Source of the DNA: Sulfuricurvum sp.
GTDB taxonomy: Bacteria > Campylobacterota > Campylobacteria > Campylobacterales > Sulfurimonadaceae
Assembly (NCBI GenBank): GCA_020721585.1
Contig: DYMK01000013.1
Location: 1-52,394 of the forward strand
Direction: 5' to 3'
DNA: 52,394 nucleotides
Part shown: positions 40,801 to 48,484 of the stretch, one piece after another
Position numbering within the stretch: the stretch's first letter is position 1
Layout: each line of letters opens with the position of its first letter
Notes under the pieces: generated by a model
What the model was told of the DNA's origin: nothing
Seen by the model: only the letters and a program-made list of their open reading frames with translations
Database searches by the model: none
Translations under genes and position numbers: made by a program

Positions 40801-43294
40801 TGATACGGTTGAATTCGTAGGTAATGTCAATAATGTTGATATGGGTTCTGGCGATGATACGGTCAAATTTGATGCAGCCGTTAATGGTTTTGTTCTGCTA
40901 GATTCGGGCAATGACTCCGCACAGTTTGCCACTAATGCAAACCAAATCAACGCTGGAGCGGGTGATGACAAAATCAAGATAGAGGGTACCGCAAACAACA
41001 TAATAGACCTAGGTGATGGCGATGACTATGTATCAATCGCTGGAAATGGTAACGAGGTTATTGGAGGTGCTGGAAACGACACGATCATCATAGGTGGCGT
41101 TGCTAACAATACGATTACAACGGGTACTGGTAATGACTCAGTATCGATCGCTGGGAATGCTGGTGCTGTTAATCTCCAAGATGGCGATGACTTCTTAACC
41201 ATTAGCGGTACAGCAAACAGTGCATTGGATGCTGGGATAGGAAACGATACCCTCCTCGTAAATCAGGTCAACGGTAGCATTGTTATGGGTGATGGTAATG
41301 ATATATTGGTCGTCAAAGGTACAACGATAAATAACAGCCTAAAAGGTGGTGCCGGTATGGATTCTCTCTATCTTCAAGGCTACACAAAAGCACAGTGGGA
41401 CAGCAATACACATCAAATCCAATCACGAGTGACTGAGTTTGAGAATATCAAATTCGCTGATGGTGAGGTCATAGGTGATGCTTCTGCGTTTGCCACTATC
41501 CGTACCGATATATTTACCAATGGTACACCATCTACCGGAATGGCTGATGGTGTCCACACGCTAAGAGCCACAGACACAACGGAAAACACAACAAGCTCAC
41601 CTATCAATGTCACGATCGATACAACCGCTCCAACCGCAGTACTCTCGTCTGTCATCTCCCAAGTACAGCTTGAAGCTACAGGCGTAACCAATGACGGCGA
41701 CTATGCCCCTCAAATTACCTCCGTAGGGACAAACGGGGAATATGTAGTCACGTACTATGGAGCTGATAGCAGTGCTAACAGTGATAGAGACTATAGTATT
41801 TTTGTACAAAAGTTTAATAGTGATGGGACAACCCAAGGAACGCAAGTACAGCTTGAAGCAACAGGCGTAACCAATATGAATGACTTCTCCCCTCAAATCA
41901 CCTCCGTAGGGACAAACGGGGAGTATGTGATAGCGTACTATGGAGCTGATAGCAGTGGTGGGGACTATAGTATCTTTGTACAAAAGTTTAATAGTGATGG
42001 GACAACCCAAGGAGGACAAGTACAGCTTGAAGCTACAGGCGCAATCAATGGAAGTGACGAGAGTCCTCAAATTACCGAAGTAGGGGCAAATGGAGAGTAT
42101 GTGGTTACTTACACTGGAGTTGATAGTGAGGGAGACTTTAGCATCTTTGTGCAGAAATTTAATGCCAATGGAACAACCCAAGGGACACAAGTACAGCTAG
42201 AAGCCACAGGTAAAACTGATGGATTTGATGATCGACCCCAAATCACTGCATTGGGGACAAGTGGGGAGTATGTGGTTACGTACACTGGAAAATATGGTAA
42301 CACCGACGGTAATAATAGTATCTTTGTGCAGAAATTTAATGCCGATGGAACAACACAAGGGACACAAGTACAGCTCGAAGCCACGGGCGGAATGTATTTT
42401 CCACATGAGAGGTTGTCTCAAGTTACCTCTGTGGGTACAAACGGGGAGTATGTGGTCGCTTATGATGGAAAAGATGAGGGAGGAGACACGAGTATCTTTG
42501 TGCAAAAGTTCAATAGTAACGGCACAACCCAAGGAACTAAGATAGTGCTTGAAGCTACAGGCATAATCAATGGAAATGAGGAACAGCCTCAAATCACCTC
42601 GGTTGGGACAAATGGGGAGTATGTGGTGACGTTTACTGGAGACGACAGTGCCGGACATACCTCTATCTTTGTGCAAAAGTTCAATGCCAATGGGATAATC
42701 CAAGGAACACAAGCGCAACTCGAAGCCACAGGAGTGACCGATCAATGCGACATCCATTCTCAAATAACTGCCGTAGGAGCAAGCGGAGAGTATGTGGTCA
42801 CTTACGAGGGAATGGAGAACAATGGAGATACGAGTATTTTTGTACAAAAGTTTAATAGTGATGGGACAACCCAAGGAGGACAAGTAAAGCTTGAAGCTAC
42901 AGGCAAGACGGATGGCATTGACTATTATCCACAAATCACATCGGTAGGGACAACAGGAGAGTATGTGGTGACGTTTGGTGGATCTGACATCGACGGAGAT
43001 ATCTTCGTTCAAAAATTCAATGCCGATGGGACCATACAACAAGGAGCAGGTGTATTAGCCAAAAGCAGTGAAGTGGGTACGGCGTATCTCGTCAAAGATA
43101 GCGTGACTATCACCGATGTACTGAGTATTACGGGTGCCAATGATAACCTCTGGAACAGTGTGGCTATTACGACTGCCAATACTGATACTGCCATGAGTAC
43201 CGCAGGATTAACATCGGGTAATTACCACCTTTATGCGCTTGATACCGCGGGTAATTTTGGGGCAATGTCTATCGGATCTTATGCGGTCATTTAA
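37880..43294 (+). CDS. BapA-like surface adhesin with internal RTX blocks and eight 58-residue repeats
   Basis: The 1804-residue protein starts at an ATG with AAGGGG upstream. The N-terminus (1 to about 150) is a beta-rich prefix domain like that of BapA/LapF proteins. An Ala/Gly-rich hydrophobic stretch follows at about 160-195 (MMVGLGALGVAGVAATAGG), typical of this class. RTX calcium repeats lie unusually in the middle (about 537-617, 668-705, 750-795; GGDGNDRLFGEAGNDTILGG). A bacterial Ig-like domain begins near 857 and appears interrupted by a GNxD-rich block (about 920-1220). A second Ig-like unit holds eight repeats of about 58 residues (about 1260-1720; VQLEATG, NGEYVVTY, SIFVQKFNSDGTTQG). 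The tail ends GNFGAMSIGSYAVI. It is a probable second substrate of the upstream secretion system. Later parts look more AT-rich than the first adhesin. Confidence 0.85.
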   Translation: MQTVVSEKVPSVMEIVGSKGSTHALNNGGMVKVTAKAGEKYHIIKKKGLSDELADNVVVTKVEDSLSLQYADGTQVSLEGFYTQEGAEVALPASNGGVHTVASQDAVRDTLVYSHGDHDLLMSMTQSDHALQMAVAQHTSISNLPHYAELATGVASDASAGTTAAAATTATGLSTAMMVGLGALGVAGVAATAGGSDGGSVNNSSSVPVSANTTTISGSVVLGPVVANHSLTVTAFNVYGIQLATGAVNADGTYVLTIIGSYTGAMLLRVVDANAGADYMDEATGMTKDLNGDLRAVTVIPFSGTYTVNLNVLTELVVQELGLLGGDNGTSSVGLIGITETHINTISTHVATAVGLRGVNLMSDEVKAIITANGEDDSANANDYGKILAAFSGQEKGTGKSTAEVIATMKDEIDADAGTLSDAGKDALITGANHVDNLNIRQIATGLGVTTATITMADTALTVGETSLVTITFSAAVTGFTIEDLIVENGALSNLVQIGTSNVWTATFTPTATITDTTNSISFANTTGTTTITTKTITGTADNDSLTGTSEEDTIFGNAGSDWVYAGLGDDTLVGGDGNDRLFGEAGNDTILGGDGNDLITGGAGADILDGGSGDDSLYYNNDTSGVTINLANHTASGGEAQGDTISGFESAMGGESNDRLTGSSVSNSLYGYAGNDIIDGGDGDDTIQGGEGTDKLDGGIGNDLLDYSDEATSNLTIDLGANKVSGGRAEGDTIANFEKATGGSKDDTLIGSSGDNKFYGGAGNDTITGGAGNDTITGGAGNDTIYGDTGSDTVVFSGNRADYTVTYNSKDEAYSITDKVANRDGTDSIKGAESLQFADGIYALSKDTVTATTTIDLIDSSDSGTSNNDNITSDATPTLAGMAKAGATVEIKDGTTVIGTTTADASGNWSFTPLSSALTTAWSGISSMNPNSGTTTIIAGNVDSQPKILDENNNAVKFTGTINAGAISAYEGNDTVEFVGNVNNVDMGSGDDTVKFDAAVNGFVLLDSGNDSAQFATNANQINAGAGDDKIKIEGTANNIIDLGDGDDYVSIAGNGNEVIGGAGNDTIIIGGVANNTITTGTGNDSVSIAGNAGAVNLQDGDDFLTISGTANSALDAGIGNDTLLVNQVNGSIVMGDGNDILVVKGTTINNSLKGGAGMDSLYLQGYTKAQWDSNTHQIQSRVTEFENIKFADGEVIGDASAFATIRTDIFTNGTPSTGMADGVHTLRATDTTENTTSSPINVTIDTTAPTAVLSSVISQVQLEATGVTNDGDYAPQITSVGTNGEYVVTYYGADSSANSDRDYSIFVQKFNSDGTTQGTQVQLEATGVTNMNDFSPQITSVGTNGEYVIAYYGADSSGGDYSIFVQKFNSDGTTQGGQVQLEATGAINGSDESPQITEVGANGEYVVTYTGVDSEGDFSIFVQKFNANGTTQGTQVQLEATGKTDGFDDRPQITALGTSGEYVVTYTGKYGNTDGNNSIFVQKFNADGTTQGTQVQLEATGGMYFPHERLSQVTSVGTNGEYVVAYDGKDEGGDTSIFVQKFNSNGTTQGTKIVLEATGIINGNEEQPQITSVGTNGEYVVTFTGDDSAGHTSIFVQKFNANGIIQGTQAQLEATGVTDQCDIHSQITAVGASGEYVVTYEGMENNGDTSIFVQKFNSDGTTQGGQVKLEATGKTDGIDYYPQITSVGTTGEYVVTFGGSDIDGDIFVQKFNADGTIQQGAGVLAKSSEVGTAYLVKDSVTITDVLSITGANDNLWNSVAITTANTDTAMSTAGLTSGNYHLYALDTAGNFGAMSIGSYAVI
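41661..43045 (+). repeat. Eight tandem repeats of about 174 bp in the second adhesin gene
   Basis: Units begin near 41661, 41843, 42017, 42188, 42364, 42541, 42711 and 42881, each opening with a VQLEATG-like codon run and closing with SIFVQKFNxDGTTQG. They are diverged from each other at DNA level. The conserved NGEYVVTY strand suggests beta-propeller-like or stacked beta-sheet units. Confidence 0.85.
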
Positions 43295-43303
43295 CGACTA
43301 TAG

Positions 43304-43331
43304 CTTCCACCGCACACGTGTGGTGTGGAAG
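43304..43331. terminator. Hairpin downstream of the second adhesin gene
   Basis: CTTCCAC and GTGGAAG close a palindrome whose centre CACACGTGTG also pairs; only two central mismatched pairs break the stem. It lies 10 bases after the adhesin stop. The T-run expected of an intrinsic terminator is absent. Confidence 0.4.
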
Positions 43332-43338
43332 ACTACGC

Positions 43339-43344
43339 TATAAT
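43339..43344 (+). promoter_or_regulatory. Candidate -10 box for the Rpn-family gene
   Basis: A perfect TATAAT lies 27 bases before the ATG at 43371, directly after the hairpin, leaving a very short leader. No clear -35 is visible. Confidence 0.4.
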
Positions 43345-43370
43345 ACCCCACCCCAACAAAAAGGTTTCCC

Positions 43371-44249
43371 ATGAATTTCCTTGATGTAAAAACCGACTAT
43401 GCGTTCAAAAAAATCTTCGGAAGCGACACCAGCAAAGAGATACTTATTAGCTTCCTCAATGCCATTGTGTATGACACCAAAACCATCAAAATCAAAGACT
43501 TAACGATCGTTGACCCGTATAACATCCCCATGATAAAAGGGGTGAAAGATACGTTTGTTGACGTAAAAGCAGTCTTGGATGACGATACCAAAGTCATTAT
43601 CGAAATGCAAGTCCTCAATCACGCAGGGTTTGAAAAACGCGTTTTGTACAATGCCGCCAAAAACTACTCCATCCAACTCAATAAAGGGGAAAATTATCAC
43701 CTCCTCAACCCTGTCATTGCCCTCACGATTGTGGATTTTACGATGTTTAAAAAAAGCCCCCACATCATAAGCAATTTCCAACTCCTCGAAAAAGAAGAGT
43801 TCGTCAAATACAATGACGATATTGAGCTGATATTTGTCGAACTTCCGAAATTTCATAAAAATTTAGAAGAACTCGAAAACATCAAAGAACAATGGATCTA
43901 TTTCCTTAAAAATGCAGGAAGCCTAGAATATATCCCCTCAAACCTAAATGATGAGATTCAAAAAGCTCTCCAAAATGCCAATGAAGCCAATTTAACCAAA
44001 GACGAACTCGAAGCACAGCACAAACGAAAAGAGTTTATATCGATTCAGAGATTGGCGTTGATGAAAGCGGATACGGATGGGTTTTCGAGGGGGATTGAGC
44101 AAGGAATCGAGCAGGGTAAAATTGAGGAACGAAACAAACTTATCGTGAAAGCGTATCGAAACGGAACCCCTACAACTATAATAGGTAGTTTCGTCGATAT
44201 GAGCGAAGCGGAAGTTATAGACTTTTTACGAACCCGTGATGATCTTTAG
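43371..44249 (+). CDS. Rpn-family PD-(D/E)XK nuclease (transposase-like)
   Basis: The 292-residue protein opens with the family's typical FLDVKTDYAFKKIFGSD and continues with SKEILISFLNAIV. The nuclease core is visible as DTFVDVKAVLDDDTKVIIEMQV, giving the D...ExQ form of the PD-(D/E)XK site usual in Rpn proteins, followed by KRVLYNAAKNYS. The C-terminus has a short repeat (GIEQGIEQG) and a helix-turn-helix-like end (AYRNGTPTTIIGSFVDMSEAEVIDFL). E. coli Rpn proteins are DNA nucleases that promote RecA-independent recombination and spread horizontally; some act in phage defence. The gene is full length. A MITE-like element with the 30-bp palindrome follows directly. Confidence 0.88.
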   Translation: MNFLDVKTDYAFKKIFGSDTSKEILISFLNAIVYDTKTIKIKDLTIVDPYNIPMIKGVKDTFVDVKAVLDDDTKVIIEMQVLNHAGFEKRVLYNAAKNYSIQLNKGENYHLLNPVIALTIVDFTMFKKSPHIISNFQLLEKEEFVKYNDDIELIFVELPKFHKNLEELENIKEQWIYFLKNAGSLEYIPSNLNDEIQKALQNANEANLTKDELEAQHKRKEFISIQRLALMKADTDGFSRGIEQGIEQGKIEERNKLIVKAYRNGTPTTIIGSFVDMSEAEVIDFLRTRDDL

Positions 44250-44262
44250 AAATCATGAACTG

Positions 44263-44410
44263 ATGTTACGCACTAAATTTATTTTCCCGTCATCCTCGTG
44301 CTTGGTCAGCGGGATCCATCCCCATAAAGCGAAGCTGGATTCCCGCCTTCGCGGGAATGACGAAAGAAAAGATGACGTTCTTAAGCTTAAATTGACAAAG
44401 TGCGTAACAT
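44263..44410. mobile_element. MITE-like element with 12-bp terminal inverted repeats
   Basis: ATGTTACGCACT at 44263-44274 is exactly inverted at 44399-44410 (AGTGCGTAACAT), bounding 148 bases. Further inverted matches lie inside (CGTCATC at about 44288 and GATGACG at about 44371). The centre holds the 30-bp palindrome (44332-44361) also present at 868-897. No open frame is contained. If the ends are taken as GTTACGCACT, an AT dinucleotide flanks both sides, which could be a target duplication, though a palindromic AT is ambiguous. Confidence 0.45.
44332..44361. repeat. 30-bp palindromic repeat, second copy
   Basis: Exact inverted copy of 868-897, with stem ATTCCCGC/GCGGGAAT. Relative to the nearest nuclease-like gene it has the same orientation as the first copy: 3' of the coding region in both cases. 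Confidence 0.85.
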
Positions 44411-44432
44411 TAGTGATAAATAAGGATTTTTT

Positions 44433-45641
44433 TTGATCGACTTTACCCATTTGCTCCGCCCAAAAACCTTTGATGAGATGGTAGGACAAGACCATTTATG
44501 CGCCAAAGATGCCCCTTTACGCCTTTTATGTGAAGCTTTTGCGATGCCCCATGCGTTTTTGTATGGTCCTCCCGGGAGTGGTAAAACCTCCCTTGCCCGT
44601 ATTATCGCCACAGTATTGGAAGCTCCTTTTTATGAGTTCAATGCTACCTCACTCAAAATCGACCAGTTGCGTAAAATTTTTGATCACTACGAAAACACCC
44701 TGACCAAACCCCTGATTTTTATCGATGAAGTACACCGTTTGGCGAAAAATCAGCAAGAAGTCCTTTTGCCCGTGATGGAAAAAAACCGTGTTGTGGTGAT
44801 CGGTGCCTCTACCGAAAACCCCTATTTTAGCCTCACAGCAGCGATGCGTTCGCGCTCCATGCTCTTTGAACTGCACAGGATCACCTCTTTGGCATTGGAA
44901 ACATTACTGGAAAGAACCGCCATTACGCTAAAAGAGGATGCCAAAGGGTATCTCATCGCCAGTTCAGGGGGGGATGCGCGGGGGATGCTTAAATTACTCG
45001 AAGTGGTGTGCGCTCTCAATCGCCCCATTACCCTCCAACTGCTTCAATCGCTTCGCCCCGCTGCCCAAAGTTTGGGAAGTTCTGAAGCCAGTGTCCATTA
45101 TGATCTATCATCGGCACTCATTAAAAGCATTCGGGGCAGTGATGCGGATGCCGCCATTTACTATTTGGCACGCCTCATTGAGGGGGGGGAGCCTCCTGAA
45201 TTTATCGCCCGACGACTGGTGATCCTCTCCAGTGAAGACATTGGTAATGCCAATCCCCAAGCCCTCACCCTTTGCACGTCGACGATGATGAGTGTCAAAC
45301 ACATCGGTTATCCCGAATCGCGCATTATTTTAGCCCAAGCGGTGATCTATTTGTGTGCCTCTCCCAAATCCAATACCGCGTATACCGCCATCAATAAGGC
45401 TCTTGAAGCGGTGCGTAATGGGGTGCTGTTGGACATTCCCCCCCATTTGGGTCAGCACCACACAGGGTATCGGTATCCTCACGATTTTGGGGGATGGGTC
45501 GATCAGTCATATCTTGCACAAAAACTTAGATTTGTGACCTTTAAAAACAGCGGTTACGAAGCGAAAATGGGGGAATGGATGAAAAAAGTGTGGGGAGATA
45601 AGGGCGAAGTGGATCCGCAATCGTCGTCACAAAGAGATTAA
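44433..45641 (+). CDS. rarA: Replication-associated recombination protein A (RarA/MgsA AAA+ ATPase)
   Basis: The 402-residue AAA+ ATPase acts at stalled replication forks and is related to clamp-loader subunits. It opens with LLRPKTFDEMVGQDHL and has Walker A YGPPGSGKTSLARII, Walker B LIFIDEVHRLAKNQQEVLLP, sensor 1 VVIGASTENPYFSL, and the family's C-terminal domain (SALIKSIRGSDADAAIYYLARLIEGGEPPEFIARRLVI shortened here by memory to its landmarks: KSIRGSD, EDIGNANPQAL). The start is TTG with AAGGA six bases upstream; no ATG is in position. It follows the MITE-like element and ends in a 4-base convergent overlap with the next gene. Confidence 0.93.
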   Translation: MIDFTHLLRPKTFDEMVGQDHLCAKDAPLRLLCEAFAMPHAFLYGPPGSGKTSLARIIATVLEAPFYEFNATSLKIDQLRKIFDHYENTLTKPLIFIDEVHRLAKNQQEVLLPVMEKNRVVVIGASTENPYFSLTAAMRSRSMLFELHRITSLALETLLERTAITLKEDAKGYLIASSGGDARGMLKLLEVVCALNRPITLQLLQSLRPAAQSLGSSEASVHYDLSSALIKSIRGSDADAAIYYLARLIEGGEPPEFIARRLVILSSEDIGNANPQALTLCTSTMMSVKHIGYPESRIILAQAVIYLCASPKSNTAYTAINKALEAVRNGVLLDIPPHLGQHHTGYRYPHDFGGWVDQSYLAQKLRFVTFKNSGYEAKMGEWMKKVWGDKGEVDPQSSSQRD

Positions 45642-45940
45642 CTCTCTTTGGACTGGACGAGCCATTGGAGATAGTTGATTGACCAATCAAGATCAAGATA
45701 CGCCTCTTCAATCTCTTTGAGAGGGGTGTCCATGTGGATGCGTAACTCTTTGATCCGTTGCTTGAGGTACTGTGCCATCGAATAATAGGTATTGAGTGAG
45801 GTGTCATCTTGGGCTTTGATGATGAGATCTTCGAGGGTCTCAATGAGCGCTGTCTCGTTGGGGAAAATATTTCCCGCTTTACGAAGGGTACGTTGCACCT
45901 TTTGGAGGTGAGGCATATCGACTTTAAATTTTTCGGACAT
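45638..45940 (-). CDS. Small hypothetical helical protein in the pyrE operon
   Basis: The 100-residue protein is rich in charged and hydrophobic residues with predicted long helices (HLQKVQRTLRKAGNIF, YLKQRIKELRIHMDTPLKE) and no Cys, signal peptide or membrane segment. I do not recognise a family. Its ATG overlaps the pyrE stop (TGATG), so it is translated with pyrE, and its stop overlaps rarA convergently by four bases. Its presence at the end of a secG-frr-pyrE string suggests a conserved class-specific protein, but no role can be given. Confidence 0.75.
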   Translation of the reverse strand: MSEKFKVDMPHLQKVQRTLRKAGNIFPNETALIETLEDLIIKAQDDTSLNTYYSMAQYLKQRIKELRIHMDTPLKEIEEAYLDLDWSINYLQWLVQSKES

Positions 45941-46554
45941 CAGTTGCCTCGTGATCCGGGTTTAATCGCTTCAGACCCATCGGCACACAAAGGGCAATGA
46001 TCGGGTGCGTACATCTCAAAAGTAAAATCAGCAAGGGCAAAGAGGGGTTTGTCCTCAGGGAGAGAACAGCTGGGTTTACGGGTTAACTCACTTCCCACGC
46101 GTTGGCAAAAACCACGATTGGCTAAGGCAGCAAACCCGACGACAATACCCCCAAGGGCTTCAATCGCGCGTGCAGCTTCCATCGCAGAGCCACCGGTGGT
46201 GATAATGTCTTCACAAATAAGGACTTTTTCACCCGCAGAAATTTCAAATCCGCGACGAATGTGCATCTCGCCATTGACCCGTTCGGCAAAAATAGAACGT
46301 TTATCCAGTGCCGTAGCAAGGGCAAAACCGGCAATCAATCCTCCTAAAGCAGGGGCGCAGACGGTGTCGATTTCTAAACCATGCGCTTGGATGGTGTGGG
46401 CTAAGGCATCGGCAAGTACTTTTGCCGTTTGGGGATTTTCCAAGACTTTTGCCGATTGGAGATAGTATTGGGAGTGGTTACCGGAACTGAGTTTAAAATG
46501 TCCCTCAAGCATCGCGCTTGCATCAAGATAGATTTGTTTGATGTCCATGGTCAT
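45940..46554 (-). CDS. pyrE: Orotate phosphoribosyltransferase
   Basis: The 204-residue enzyme attaches ribose-5-phosphate from PRPP to orotate in pyrimidine synthesis. The PRPP-binding signature is [18 protein letters not shown]; the family also shows [17 protein letters not shown] at the N-terminus and the [14 protein letters not shown] loop. Its start overlaps the frr stop (ATGA, 46551-46554). The order secG-frr-pyrE is shared with Campylobacter jejuni (known from memory). Confidence 0.95.
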   Translation of the reverse strand: MTMDIKQIYLDASAMLEGHFKLSSGNHSQYYLQSAKVLENPQTAKVLADALAHTIQAHGLEIDTVCAPALGGLIAGFALATALDKRSIFAERVNGEMHIRRGFEISAGEKVLICEDIITTGGSAMEAARAIEALGGIVVGFAALANRGFCQRVGSELTRKPSCSLPEDKPLFALADFTFEMYAPDHCPLCADGSEAIKPGSRGN

Positions 46555-47108
46555 ACCGTCAAAATGTCTTGCTCTTTGGCTTTGAGCAATTCTTCGATTT
46601 TTGTGATAAATTTATCGGTTGTTTTTTGGACTTTGTCTTGAGCGGCTTTGGACTCATCGACCGTGATCAGTTTATCTTTTTCGAGAACTTTGATCTTGTC
46701 ATTGGCTTTTTTACGGTCATTGCGCACCGCAACTTTGGCATCTTCTGCCATCCCTTTGGCTTTTTTGGCGGTCTCTTTACGTTGATCGACGGTCATAGGG
46801 GGGAAAAAGAGTTTAATCTCTACGCCGTTATTGTTGGGATTGACCCCAATATCGGCTTTCATAATCGCTTTTTCGATCACGCTGAGCATTGATTTGTCCC
46901 ATGGCGTGATACAAATGGTGGTTGCATCGGTGGCTAAAACGCTCGCAGCTTGCTCAATGGGGGTGAGTGAACCGTAGTTATCAACCCGAACGTTATCCAA
47001 AATTTTGGTCGTGACGCGACCGGTACGGAGGGTACGAAAATTGACTAAGAGATGATCGCAACTCCCTTGCATTTTCTCTTCACAAAATAAATAAACCTCT
47101 TCTAGCAT
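46551..47108 (-). CDS. frr: Ribosome recycling factor
   Basis: The 185-residue protein splits post-termination ribosomes together with EF-G. Family marks: [39 protein letters not shown], and the helical [28 protein letters not shown] stretch seen here as [20 protein letters not shown], all typical of RRF. Length is exactly the family norm. It lies 11 bases downstream of secG in the same operon and overlaps pyrE. Confidence 0.96.
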   Translation of the reverse strand: MLEEVYLFCEEKMQGSCDHLLVNFRTLRTGRVTTKILDNVRVDNYGSLTPIEQAASVLATDATTICITPWDKSMLSVIEKAIMKADIGVNPNNNGVEIKLFFPPMTVDQRKETAKKAKGMAEDAKVAVRNDRKKANDKIKVLEKDKLITVDESKAAQDKVQKTTDKFITKIEELLKAKEQDILTV

Positions 47109-47119
47109 GACCTTTCTCC

Positions 47120-47437
47120 TTATTTGGTAGTATTGGTGTCGTGAACGACATTAACGGTAGGGGCAACGATGTTGTTGGTATCCACCATCTCATCGGTGAC
47201 CGAATGATTTTTTTGTTGAGCGTAAAAATAGCCCAGTGCAACCGTGTTAACAATGAATAAAAATCCAATCAAAAAAGTGGCTTTGGCCAAAAAGGTTCCC
47301 GGCCCTTTGGCACCAAAAACCGATTCATTGGAACCACTGTAGGCTCCAAGACCGATGCTGGAGCTTTTTTGTAAAAGTACAGCGATAACGATCATCACCA
47401 CGAGTATAATTTGTATGAAGAGCAAAATGCCTGTCAT
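47120..47437 (-). CDS. secG: Preprotein translocase subunit SecG
   Basis: The 105-residue inner-membrane protein has two hydrophobic segments (about residues 3-22 and 50-70) joined by the conserved loop GLGAYSGSNESVFGAKGPGTFLAKAT (landmarks SGSNESVFGAKG and FLAKAT). It assists SecYE in protein export. A polar tail of about 30 residues follows, longer than in E. coli but common in this class. It is the first gene of the secG-frr-pyrE operon. Confidence 0.92.
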   Translation of the reverse strand: MTGILLFIQIILVVMIVIAVLLQKSSSIGLGAYSGSNESVFGAKGPGTFLAKATFLIGFLFIVNTVALGYFYAQQKNHSVTDEMVDTNNIVAPTVNVVHDTNTTK

Positions 47438-47469
47438 GAAGGTATCCTTAAATAGTAAAAAAGTCCGCG

Positions 47470-47478
47470 ATTATAGCA
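47470..47478 (-). promoter_or_regulatory. Extended -10 promoter of the secG operon
   Basis: On the minus strand TGCTATAAT (TGn plus a perfect TATAAT) lies about 33 bases upstream of the secG ATG. The gap 47438-47569 also must hold the znuA promoter on the other strand; ATTAAAAT near 47552 is a weak candidate. No clear Zur-type palindrome was found by eye. Confidence 0.5.
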
Positions 47479-47569
47479 CAATGTGGTTGAAAGCCTACTG
47501 TACTAAGAGGGAAGGGTGGGGGGCAAAGACCCTATCTTTAGTAAAATTAGATTAAAATAAGGGTATTGA

Positions 47570-48484
47570 ATGCAAGGGATGGTGATGGACAAAAAACGGC
47601 AAACGGTGATCTTTTTTTTCGTGGGTATTGCGGTGATGATGGTAGGTTTGGTGTGGATCATCTCTCAGAATAATACTGCAGTCGTTCATGAAAAACCCAC
47701 CGTTGTGGTGAGTACCTTTGCGTTGTATGAAGTGGCTTCGCGTGTGGGGGGAGATGCGGTAGAGGTGCATTCCATCGTCCCGCTTGGGAGTGATGCCCAT
47801 TTGTTTTCCCCCAATCCCACGGATGTGGTGAAGATCTCGCATGCTGATCTCTTTATCTACAATGGGGGGGGATTTGAACGGTGGGTTGAACCGCTTAAGC
47901 AAGCCCTTCCCACAACCATGAACGTCGTGGATATGAGTACGAAGGTCAAACTCCTTGGCAACGATCCCCATTATTGGTTGGACGTGGATAATATGATTCG
48001 CATGACCCAAACCGTGGACAAAGCGTGTTCTATCCTTCGTCCCGCCCAATCGGCATTTTTTCATCGAAATGCCCAAAACTACATTGCCCAATTACAACAG
48101 CTCAAACAATCCTATGCGCAAGGATTATCGGCGTGCAAAAACCGTGTATTGGTCACCAACCACGATGCGTTTGGGTATTTAGCCCATGCTAATGGTCTTG
48201 AGAATATCACCATTATTGGGCTTTCCAGTGATGAGCAACCCAGTAGCGCGACCATTGCTCACGTGATAGAATTGGTTAAAACACGGCATATCAAAACGAT
48301 TTTTTTTGAAGAACTTATCAGTGACCATGTTGCCCAAACGATTGCCCAAGAGAGTGGCGCCGGGGTTCAATCGCTTCAACCACTCGAAAACATTAGTGAA
48401 GATGCGTTAAAATCGCACCAAACCTATCTTTCCCTTATGGGGGAGAATTTGACCAAGATACGTGAGGCGATGGAGTGCCGTTGA
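47570..48484 (+). CDS. znuA: Zinc/manganese ABC transporter substrate-binding protein (ZnuA-like)
   Basis: The 304-residue protein is the periplasmic metal-capture component. An N-terminal membrane segment at about residues 13-31 (VIFFFVGIAVMMVGLVWII) anchors or exports it. Cluster A-I landmarks with metal-binding His are visible: PLGSDAHLFSPNPTDVVKI, NDPHYWLDVDNM, and VTNHDAFGYLAHANGL; the last acidic ligand likely lies near EELISDHVAQ. It lacks the long His-rich loop of many ZnuA proteins, so zinc versus manganese preference is uncertain. AAGGG precedes the ATG; a second ATG lies five codons in. It overlaps the ATPase gene start. Confidence 0.85.
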   Translation: MQGMVMDKKRQTVIFFFVGIAVMMVGLVWIISQNNTAVVHEKPTVVVSTFALYEVASRVGGDAVEVHSIVPLGSDAHLFSPNPTDVVKISHADLFIYNGGGFERWVEPLKQALPTTMNVVDMSTKVKLLGNDPHYWLDVDNMIRMTQTVDKACSILRPAQSAFFHRNAQNYIAQLQQLKQSYAQGLSACKNRVLVTNHDAFGYLAHANGLENITIIGLSSDEQPSSATIAHVIELVKTRHIKTIFFEELISDHVAQTIAQESGAGVQSLQPLENISEDALKSHQTYLSLMGENLTKIREAMECR

